Both the position numbers and the translations under genes were made by a program. A DNA stretch of 21,286 nucleotides from a virus: the IMG/VR virus record IMGVR_UViG_3300032561_000154, positions 1 to 21,286 of that record. The stretch is one strand, 5' to 3'. Under the pieces are notes generated by a model. The model saw only the letters and a program-made list of their open reading frames with translations, was not told the DNA's origin and searched no databases. Positions 15,843 through 21,286 of the stretch are shown one piece after another; positions within the stretch are counted from its first letter, which is position 1; each line of letters opens with the position of its first letter.

Positions 15843-15980
15843 TTAGTTTCCTATATTAATAGAGAGAATGAATAGATGAATACCAATATACCAGTAATAC
15901 GTTTCATCTACCCCAATCCTAGAATCAAATTCAACTCCAACCATCATTCCAGTGATAAAGTTTAGTTGTACCCAAATCAT
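15843..15980 (-). CDS. 45-aa hydrophobic small phage protein
   Basis: A 45-residue protein with a hydrophobic start (MIWVQLNFITGMMVGVEF) and a hydrophobic end (YYWYIGIHLFILSINIGN) flanking a short acidic middle (DSRIGVDE). It may be membrane-associated. The pattern F-x-x-G-x-x-x-G-x-E-F resembles a group of tiny phage proteins. The ATG overlaps the nrdJ stop codon (ATGA), and no separate Shine-Dalgarno is evident, so expression probably relies on ribosomes finishing the reductase gene. Function unknown. Confidence 0.65.
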   Translation of the reverse strand: MIWVQLNFITGMMVGVEFDSRIGVDETYYWYIGIHLFILSINIGN

Positions 15981-17848
15981 ATTTCACAAACTCCGGAAAC
16001 ACAAGCTAATGTTTGGGCCCCTTCTGTATTATCCTCTAACTCAATGAAGTCGTTCCAATCGATGTCCGTAGGCATTAATAAGACAGCCTCTTGATACTCT
16101 GCCTCAGTACAATCTGTATAGGGCGCCTGCACATACGTATGGTTTGAATGTGGCAAGAATGATACCCCACTTACCTCATCAAAGTACTTCCATACCCAAG
16201 CGCCAACTTCTACCCACTCTTCATCTTTAACACTAATTGTTACAGAAGGCTTATGCTCACACCAATGGCGCTGATAGATTAACCATAAATCTAATTGTTC
16301 AATTGCTGATTTGCTATCTCGTGTAATAGCTCCTTTAGGGGCTTTCATAGGAAAGCTAAACACTGCAGTTGAGTCAGGGCGATAAGCCTCGTCTTCTACT
16401 GGAACACCCTTGTCTTTAAGATACGTATATATTGGATCTTTCTTATCCATTCGAATACGTCTGATATAAAAATCATTATGCCTAGCATGAATGCCACTAG
16501 CACTATCCACCAACTGGCTGACTGTTCCGGAAGGTTTAACACAAGTGATAGAAGTAGAAGCAGAAATACCAAGTCTTTCAGCAAATGTTTCATTTGTTTT
16601 CCTCGCTAGGTCTCGAAGACCTTCTAACATTATTGGGTCGGGGTTATTAGTAATTGTAGCATCCATAATGCCTGTCATACTAACCCCCAGTAAACGCTCT
16701 TCTTCTGTGTTACGTTTCCAGTCTTCTGATAGGAACTGAAAGTCGCCTAGCATGGATTGAATAGTTCCAAGAATTGCGGCTAATTCTACTTTACGAGCTA
16801 ATGACTCTTGTGTGTCTCCGGCGCGTACAACCACTTCCGTAAGATTGCAGAATTGTTTATCACGGAGGATAATCTCACTACATGGATTGGTTCCGTAACT
16901 GAAAGCGTTAGAACGGCGCCCCCACTTAGCTGCTTGATTTTGTGCAGCAACACGATTAAAGATTCCTCGTTCACCTGATTTAGACTTAATAAGACTGACC
17001 CACTCTTCCAAGAAAGTTTCGCTATCTGGTTTTTCTGTATAGGCCACGCTGTTGTTAGCGAGTCCTCTATGTGGATTATCATTGTACCAAGCCCCCATTT
17101 TTGCTTCGCGCATACGGCGATCTGTTAAGTTCGAAAGTGAAATAAGAGCAGAGCGTCTAACACCCCCAACAACTACAATCTCTCCCACCATACACATTAA
17201 ATCATGGACTTCTAAACTATTGAGTTTGCGTCCACCAGCAGTTTTAAACGAACTAATCGAGAAGTCAAATAGCCGTTTAAGTGGATCAGGTCCTGATGCT
17301 CTTCCACCAAATGTTTTAAGTCTTGCTCCAGCAGGTCGAACCTTTGAGTAATCAATCTTAGGGATATCTCCTTCCCAGAGAGAAGAGAGTAATTTTTTGA
17401 AGGCTTTGGCCCATCCGAGTTTAGAGTCTTGTACAAAGATGACATCATCTACTTCCTTAAAATGATTAGGGATTGCTGGTAGCTTATCAATCTCTTGACG
17501 CTCACAACTAAAGCCAACGCCTGTACCATTCATAAGAATGTATAGTGCCTCAGAGAAAGCTCGTTTATTATTGACTGCAAGGTAAGAACAATTGTAGGCT
17601 GAAATATTATCACGATCACAAGCCTCTCCAGCCGTCATTAAAAGACGCATTGAGGGCATAACCTCAAGTGTTAAGATTGCTTTACGTAATTCAGCGTAAG
17701 GGATGTCTGCGTCTTTTGTCTTACCCTTTAAGTATGTAACTAGACGATCTACTGTCTCTTCCCATGACTCTCTACGCTGTTCCTTAGTTAAATATCGTGA
17801 ATATCGACTACGATGGATGACACTTTGATAAATACTAGGTAATTCCAT
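15977..17848 (-). CDS. nrdJ: Class II (adenosylcobalamin-dependent) ribonucleotide reductase
   Basis: A 623-aa monomeric reductase that makes deoxynucleotides using vitamin B12, of the Lactobacillus leichmannii RTPR type (739 aa, so this one is compact). Active-site block N321-P-C323-S-E325: C323 is the expected thiyl radical site and E325 the acid. C87 (AYNCSYL) and C334 match the reducing pair C119/C419, and the 11-residue C323-C334 spacing equals that of C408-C419. The C-terminal CVSGVC (C616, C621) is the Cx4C shuttle pair. The start is ATG 17848 with GAGAGG eight bases upstream, overlapping the kinase gene by 14 bases. It is oxygen-independent but B12-dependent, which suggests a host or habitat with available B12. 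Confidence 0.93.
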   Translation of the reverse strand: MELPSIYQSVIHRSRYSRYLTKEQRRESWEETVDRLVTYLKGKTKDADIPYAELRKAILTLEVMPSMRLLMTAGEACDRDNISAYNCSYLAVNNKRAFSEALYILMNGTGVGFSCERQEIDKLPAIPNHFKEVDDVIFVQDSKLGWAKAFKKLLSSLWEGDIPKIDYSKVRPAGARLKTFGGRASGPDPLKRLFDFSISSFKTAGGRKLNSLEVHDLMCMVGEIVVVGGVRRSALISLSNLTDRRMREAKMGAWYNDNPHRGLANNSVAYTEKPDSETFLEEWVSLIKSKSGERGIFNRVAAQNQAAKWGRRSNAFSYGTNPCSEIILRDKQFCNLTEVVVRAGDTQESLARKVELAAILGTIQSMLGDFQFLSEDWKRNTEEERLLGVSMTGIMDATITNNPDPIMLEGLRDLARKTNETFAERLGISASTSITCVKPSGTVSQLVDSASGIHARHNDFYIRRIRMDKKDPIYTYLKDKGVPVEDEAYRPDSTAVFSFPMKAPKGAITRDSKSAIEQLDLWLIYQRHWCEHKPSVTISVKDEEWVEVGAWVWKYFDEVSGVSFLPHSNHTYVQAPYTDCTEAEYQEAVLLMPTDIDWNDFIELEDNTEGAQTLACVSGVCEI

Positions 17849-18251
17849 TTAAAATCCTCTCAGCGTGAGCTTCTGCATCTTTTGTTTTGATGTGGAAGTC
17901 GCATATATTTGGTGGTGTAAATAATTTATTAGTATCTTCGTATTCGCTTTTTGTTTCTGTATCCATCCATATTGTCACTTGTGGTCCAAATAAATACCAC
18001 ATTAATGGAGTAGCACAAACAAAATCGCAAATCACAAAATCTACTTTTTGATCTTTTGATAGTAAGTGCATCCTAGAAGCTTGTCGCATCCTACCAGATA
18101 GCGTAAAGTCCCAGTCATCATATTCTTTTCGTACTTGGTCTGCATTAAACCATTTTACTGTCTTACCGCTCTCTATTAGTTTTGATATTAACTTCTCGGC
18201 TAAGGTGGTTTTACCAGTTCCGGGAAGACCCATAATTAGTATTTTTTTCAT
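17835..18251 (-). CDS. Adenylylsulfate (APS) kinase-like P-loop kinase
   Basis: A 138-aa P-loop kinase that resembles the CysC fold: Walker A GLPGTGKTT (residues 8-16), then FNADQVR (36-41) as counterpart of the CysC DGDNVR, DDWDFTLSGRMRQASRM, and a lid region with WMDT (95-98) and EYEDTNKLF as counterpart of VDTPLxxCExRDPKxLY. The family makes PAPS from APS and ATP; substrate is inferred, and another small-molecule kinase is possible. ATG 18251 gives the usual P-loop distance but has no Shine-Dalgarno and abuts a terminator T-run. The alternative TTG at 18275, inside the terminator loop, has AAGG seven bases upstream and would add eight residues. A sulfotransferase-like gene lies in the same block. 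Confidence 0.7.
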   Translation of the reverse strand: MKKILIMGLPGTGKTTLAEKLISKLIESGKTVKWFNADQVRKEYDDWDFTLSGRMRQASRMHLLSKDQKVDFVICDFVCATPLMWYLFGPQVTIWMDTETKSEYEDTNKLFTPPNICDFHIKTKDAEAHAERILNGIT

Positions 18252-18281
18252 AAAAAAGGGGGACTGATTCCTCAATCCCCC
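18252..18281 (-). terminator. Intrinsic terminator after the SSB gene
   Basis: On the minus strand, GGGGGA (18276-18281 arm) pairs with TCCCCC (18258-18263) across a 12-base loop, followed by six T bases (18252-18257), a textbook rho-independent terminator. It starts 10 bases after the SSB stop codon, and the kinase ATG begins immediately after the T-run. Confidence 0.85.
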
Positions 18282-18291
18282 ACCTTAGTAA

Positions 18292-18804
18292 TTAAATTGC
18301 GAAGTCTGATGCGGCTGAAGAACTACCACCCAATTTTTCACCATCTTCTAACTTTTGAACATTATTAAGACCACAGGCAATGCCTTTAGATCCATTAGAG
18401 TTATATGCATACATTGTTACTGATGCTCGGCCATAACAGCCTGAATAAAACTCTCCCGCATCAATAATTGCATTCATATCAGCATCTACAACTCCAGGTT
18501 TTTGTCCTGAGTTTGCATTGATAAAATATGAGTTTGCATATGCTTCATCATCTTTTTCTGCATCACCATCTCGTAAACCACCTTTTAGTAGTTTAGGAAG
18601 TGATCCACCAAATACAGCTAGGTTTGCTTCTGATACATCTTTAAATGCTTTATTAAAACGAGCTACAGTTTCCTTATCTGATTTAGGGATAATGATTGAT
18701 ACTGAGTACTTAGGTACACCGCCTTCCATAGCGGCTTGTGGTTGGAAAACGTGAGCGTATGAGAAACGTACTTTACCTGTTACAATTTTTTCGTTTGTTG
18801 CCAT
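18292..18804 (-). CDS. DUF2815-type single-stranded DNA-binding protein
   Basis: A 170-aa protein of the DUF2815 family, phage ssDNA-binding proteins with an OB fold comparable to T7 gp2.5. The pattern is clear: N-terminal GKVRFSYAHVFQP, GGVPKYSVSIIIPKSD, a helix (ARFNKAFKDVSE), ANSYFINANSGQKPGVVD and FYSGCYGRASVTMYAYN. It protects ssDNA during replication and recombination, and is usually next to DUF2800 nucleases and PolA, as here. The C-terminus (GGSSSAASDFAI) lacks the long acidic tail often seen in SSBs. Start ATG 18804 has AAGGAAG about nine bases upstream. It has its own promoter and leader upstream and a strong terminator downstream, consistent with high, separate expression. Confidence 0.9.
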   Translation of the reverse strand: MATNEKIVTGKVRFSYAHVFQPQAAMEGGVPKYSVSIIIPKSDKETVARFNKAFKDVSEANLAVFGGSLPKLLKGGLRDGDAEKDDEAYANSYFINANSGQKPGVVDADMNAIIDAGEFYSGCYGRASVTMYAYNSNGSKGIACGLNNVQKLEDGEKLGGSSSAASDFAI

Positions 18805-18829
18805 GATGGTTTACTTCCTTTTAACGGTA

Positions 18830-18856
18830 GAGCAGAACTTCAATGGGTGTCTGCTC
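18830..18856 (-). promoter_or_regulatory. Perfect inverted repeat in the SSB leader
   Basis: GAGCAGA and TCTGCTC form a 7-bp stem with a 13-base loop in the 5' untranslated leader of the SSB mRNA, between the promoter and the ribosome-binding site. It could be a dyad operator or an RNA hairpin that affects translation. Confidence 0.6.
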
Positions 18857-18873
18857 GTCTGACCCTGAAAACT

Positions 18874-18902
18874 ATTTTCCTCGCTTTATTCCAGCATGTC
18901 AA
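18874..18902 (-). promoter_or_regulatory. Sigma70-like promoter for the SSB gene
   Basis: On the minus strand, TTGACA (18897-18902) matches the -35 consensus fully, and a 17-base spacer leads to GAAAAT (18874-18879; 4/6 of TATAAT). It overlaps the end of the 83-aa gene and is about 70 bases upstream of the SSB ATG. Confidence 0.65.
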
Positions 18903-19150
18903 GCATTAAATAATAAATTGTTTGCTTGAAGCGCTTCTTTTATTGCTAATGCATTTACAAACTCATCGTACCTGTCTTGCCTATTAAGAATTCTTGGATC
19001 TAATTCTGCCAGTTGGAGTATATGGTATACCATCTCCCGTAATACCTCCATGTCCGCTTTCATCTCTTCATTACGCTTAAAAAGTTCAGTCATGTTAGCT
19101 ATAAGTGGATCTGGTATATTAAACTCAGTGTCAAAGTACACTACAATCAT
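18899..19150 (-). CDS. 83-aa helical protein of unknown function
   Basis: An 83-residue protein. After a short strand-like start (MIVVYFDTEF), residues 13-50 are a highly charged, leucine-containing helix (MTELFKRNEEMKADMEVLRE) that probably forms a coiled coil, followed by a second helix ending ALQANNLLFNA. No family was recognised. The start codon overlaps the stop codon of the sulfotransferase-like gene (ATGA), so the two are translationally coupled and may act together. Its end overlaps the SSB promoter. No membrane segment or metal-binding cluster is visible. Confidence 0.65.
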   Translation of the reverse strand: MIVVYFDTEFNIPDPLIANMTELFKRNEEMKADMEVLREMVYHILQLAELDPRILNRQDRYDEFVNALAIKEALQANNLLFNA

Positions 19151-19707
19151 TTATACGTCAATCCAATAGGCAATTTTAAAACAGTTCCAAAATGATCTAT
19201 CATTGGCTTAAATGCTGAATACTTTTCTCGGTACTCTGTTTGATTGCTATATGCCAATTCAGGAATAGCTACTGGCTTCTCATATGCAATTACAAAATCA
19301 TAGAAAAACTTAGCTCGTACAAACTCCCTTTGTAGCATAGCTACTTGAGTGTTATGTACTTGTCGTGGATTGGGGTCAGTAAATTGACATAACATTTTTT
19401 CAATAAACGCCAAGTATGACCACATTGAGTTCTGTACATTTTGGCGCGACACAAAGATATCAGTATGTATCAAGTTAAACCAAGTTGTGTCGTGGTTATT
19501 CACTACTACCTTATTAAAATCTACTGTCTTCAAGAACTCCACAGTCTTTGGGTAGACTACATCTAATTTGAGCTCGTGAATTTCGTTCTTATGTTTGGCT
19601 TCGATGTTGATATTAAATATCTCATCAAGCAATTGATACCCAAGCTTGTCAGCTAGATCCGAGCAGTATTTAGTTGAGCCTGATCTAGGGATGGATGATA
19701 CTATCAT
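19147..19707 (-). CDS. Sulfotransferase-like protein
   Basis: A 186-aa protein with two PAPS-binding signatures of sulfotransferases. The first is IPRSGSTKY at residues 6-14 (5'-phosphosulfate loop, PRSGT/S type, at the very N-terminus as usual). The second is FVSRQNVQNSMWSYL at 85-99, which aligns without gaps to the bacterial pattern R-x-N-V-x5-S (3'-phosphate binding; R88 and S97). A His (H72 in NNHDTTW) could be the catalytic base. It is shorter than many family members (about 250 aa), so the C-terminal acceptor part may be reduced. Acceptor unknown. It starts within the stop codon of the DUF2800 gene (ATGA overlap), with AAGGA seven bases upstream. Its likely cofactor could come from the downstream APS kinase-like protein. 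Confidence 0.65.
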   Translation of the reverse strand: MIVSSIPRSGSTKYCSDLADKLGYQLLDEIFNINIEAKHKNEIHELKLDVVYPKTVEFLKTVDFNKVVVNNHDTTWFNLIHTDIFVSRQNVQNSMWSYLAFIEKMLCQFTDPNPRQVHNTQVAMLQREFVRAKFFYDFVIAYEKPVAIPELAYSNQTEYREKYSAFKPMIDHFGTVLKLPIGLTYK

Positions 19708-20840
19708 GCAAAATCCTTTTCTGCACTGGCTGTATCGCGGACCAATTTAGGAGAGCCCTCTGGACGCGCAATCAATGAGCCGAGCCATGTGACTACCTGT
19801 CCCTTGGCTGTTAGTTTCTCCAACTGTGCTAGGCTCTTTAGTTTGGATGGTTCGTATAGAGCCTCCATTGGGATACCTTTGTTCTGCAATATTACTGCGG
19901 CCAGTGTGGGGTCACTAATCTTACGATGTGTCACTGTGGTTCCTAATTTGTAACCTTTTGGAATATTGCCCTTAGTAACAGCTTGGTCAAGAGACCAGTC
20001 TTCTACATCTGATACCCAAGTACGTAGGTCTTGAGCCTTAGACAGCACCTCTGATACCTCAGTTTCAGATAATAGTGGTGGGGTTCTAAATTCCATTTTA
20101 GCTAACGAAGTATTTAGATCTGCCCTTGCTCGGCATGTTGCCTTAGCTCTGCAAAATCCACAATGCTCTCCGGCAATAAAATCCCCCTCACCAGCCCAAG
20201 CTTTTTTAGCTTTTGGTTTGACAAAATGATTTGCCCAGTCTAAAAGCTTAACTAGCGTTGTGCTATCTGTCGTGATGGAATTAAGGCGGGGTTGCATAAT
20301 GGTATACACAACTTCGGTAATATCAGGAAATTCATCCTTAAATTTATTCCAAGCACCTAATCCATATAGTCTTAGTTGCGGGTTATCTAAGGCTGAAACT
20401 GCAATACCTGCGCCAAATTTAAGGTCGATAACAGTCACTCTATGCTTCGATAAAATAACCACATCAGCTGTACCAAAACCATCGGGAGCCCAGTCTGAAT
20501 AATCTGTCTTTTGTTCAAATAGTGGAGTATCTCCATCTCCGATTTGAGACCGCACATAAAGTACATAGTTGTCTACATGTGCCTCAAAGTCTTCGTTATA
20601 ATACTGGGTAGCTTTTACTTCAGCAACTCCAGTGTCGAACTCTTTGGTAGTGATTTGATCATATAGTTTGCGTAGTTTAAGTTCTGCTAGTGTATGGGCT
20701 GTGGTGCCCTCTTCACTAAATGAAAATCCATTAGAAGATTTACTCCGCTGTTCTGGAAGTGTGGCTTCTAGTCTTGGACTTGGTGTACAAGTTAGCCATC
20801 TTTTGCTACTTGATGCGGACAATAAAGCATGTGCTACCAT
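19704..20840 (-). CDS. DUF2800 RecB/Cas4-like nuclease
   Basis: A 378-aa protein of the DUF2800 family, a PD-(D/E)XK nuclease related to Cas4 and the RecB/AddB nuclease domain. The N-terminus (ALLSASSSKRWLTCTPSPRL, then EEGTTAHTLAEL) is a family hallmark. Catalytic residues: D126 (GTAD), D139-x-K141 (VIDLK) and the Q155-x3-Y159 motif. Cysteines C18, C227, C230 and C236 (HCGFCRAKATC) are placed to bind a 4Fe-4S cluster, one N-terminal and three C-terminal, as in Cas4 and AddB. The likely role is 5' or 3' end processing in replication or recombination with the DUF2815 SSB. It begins at ATG 20840 with AAGGGA just upstream, under a strong promoter, and overlaps the next gene. Confidence 0.88.
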   Translation of the reverse strand: MVAHALLSASSSKRWLTCTPSPRLEATLPEQRSKSSNGFSFSEEGTTAHTLAELKLRKLYDQITTKEFDTGVAEVKATQYYNEDFEAHVDNYVLYVRSQIGDGDTPLFEQKTDYSDWAPDGFGTADVVILSKHRVTVIDLKFGAGIAVSALDNPQLRLYGLGAWNKFKDEFPDITEVVYTIMQPRLNSITTDSTTLVKLLDWANHFVKPKAKKAWAGEGDFIAGEHCGFCRAKATCRARADLNTSLAKMEFRTPPLLSETEVSEVLSKAQDLRTWVSDVEDWSLDQAVTKGNIPKGYKLGTTVTHRKISDPTLAAVILQNKGIPMEALYEPSKLKSLAQLEKLTAKGQVVTWLGSLIARPEGSPKLVRDTASAEKDFA

Positions 20841-20846
20841 AATATT

Positions 20847-20859
20847 TCCCTTTCAGGGA
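20847..20859 (-). promoter_or_regulatory. Small hairpin over the ribosome-binding site of the nuclease gene
   Basis: On the minus strand TCCCT-GAA-AGGGA forms a 5-bp stem with a 3-base loop. Its 3' arm contains the AGGGA Shine-Dalgarno, so folding would hide the ribosome-binding site. This suggests structure-dependent translation but is a prediction only. Confidence 0.4.
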
Positions 20860-20874
20860 GTTGAATTTCTACAT

Positions 20875-20903
20875 ATTATACAGTATTACTTTGCGGCATT
20901 CAA
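20875..20903 (-). promoter_or_regulatory. Sigma70 promoter of the nuclease-sulfotransferase operon
   Basis: On the minus strand, TTGAAT (20898-20903; 4/6) is separated by 17 bases from a perfect TATAAT (20875-20880). It overlaps the end of the small terminase-like gene, 35 bases before the nuclease ATG. Good spacing and sequence make it the best promoter in the window. Confidence 0.75.
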
Positions 20904-21286
20904 GTTTTTTATTAGGTCATTTACTACACCTGAAAAATCAATGACTACCTCGTTTTTGATAGCGATGATAGGATCTTTTGTCTCACGATAGTCTTCTTTA
21001 AACTGGCCTTTAAGCGCAATTTCTAAAATACGTGAGTTGAAGTTTTTATTTTCAATGTTATCCAGCATTAGTTTTTCCCAAAATGCCTGCGCTTGAACTA
21101 CGGCTTTGTCTAAAGCTTCTGCAAATGCTGGATGATTCTTTTTATATGTTTGGGCCGTGGAATAACTAAGCCCCAATTCAGCAAACATAATCTTTTGACT
21201 TGCTCCTGTTTTACCAAGCTCCACCATTTTGTTACACATGGATGGATCATATTTGACAATTGCTGATTTTGTTTGTTTTACTGGGG
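20886..21286 (-). CDS. Small terminase-like HTH protein (5' end beyond window)
   Basis: A DNA-binding protein whose N-terminus is cut by the window edge. At least 132 residues are visible; an internal ATG at 21239 is not likely to be the true start, because the frame is open upstream and reads KYDPSMCNKMVEL. The first part is helix-turn-helix-like (MFAELGLSYSTAQTYKKNHP), then a helix (AQAFWEKLMLDNIENKNFNS) and LKGQFKEDYRETKD. This combination matches phage small terminase subunits, which recognise the packaging site. Normally the large subunit follows, but here the gene is last before a separate promoter and the nuclease operon, so the large subunit must lie elsewhere. Another HTH regulator is the alternative. 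Confidence 0.65.
   Translation of the reverse strand, partial: PVKQTKSAIVKYDPSMCNKMVELGKTGASQKIMFAELGLSYSTAQTYKKNHPAFAEALDKAVVQAQAFWEKLMLDNIENKNFNSRILEIALKGQFKEDYRETKDPIIAIKNEVVIDFSGVVNDLIKNLNAAK

Noticed and set aside
18252-18275. TTG start that would extend the kinase by eight residues
   Set aside because: It has a better Shine-Dalgarno but lies in the terminator loop, and the P-loop at residue 8 from the ATG is usual for the family. It is kept only as an alternative.

Overview
The window is part of a tailed double-stranded DNA phage genome, or a prophage region, AT-rich and tightly packed. The virion proteins suggest a short-tailed (podovirus-like) phage: a SU10-type head-tail adaptor homologue, a P22 gp10-like tail/stabilisation protein, and a run of internal virion (ejection) proteins that includes a lytic transglycosylase. 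Shine-Dalgarno sites and sigma70-like promoters fit a Gram-negative-type bacterial host. The gene content resembles uncultured aquatic phages; the host cannot be named from this sequence.

Positions 1-12714 (+ strand) hold the virion block, almost without gaps: a Lys/Gly-rich GG-motif protein, a small DUF3008-like protein, a tail/head accessory protein, an adaptor, a tail fibre-like protein, the gp10-like protein, a small conserved protein, a GNAT-like protein and four large low-complexity internal virion proteins. The third of these four carries a transglycosylase domain between three different tandem-repeat linkers.

Positions 12715-12935 are a convergent gap that contains a 59-codon, start-less relic resembling the DNA-binding end of an HNH homing endonuclease.

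Positions 12936-21286 (- strand) hold the replication and nucleotide-metabolism block. In transcription order it runs: small terminase-like protein (cut by the window edge), promoter, DUF2800 RecB/Cas4-like nuclease, sulfotransferase-like protein, 83-aa protein, promoter and leader hairpin, DUF2815 ssDNA-binding protein, intrinsic terminator, adenylylsulfate (APS) kinase-like P-loop kinase, class II (B12-dependent) ribonucleotide reductase, six tiny proteins (28-61 aa; several overlap or couple translationally), tRNA-Gly(UCC), and DNA polymerase A. The nuclease, SSB, polymerase and reductase form a replication module that recycles host DNA or supplies dNTPs.

The most unusual feature is that this operon encodes both a candidate PAPS-making enzyme (APS kinase-like) and a candidate PAPS-using enzyme (sulfotransferase-like), which may form a phage sulfation pathway. 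Also notable are a terminator whose T-run abuts the kinase start codon, the repeat-rich virion transglycosylase, and a set of micro-genes.
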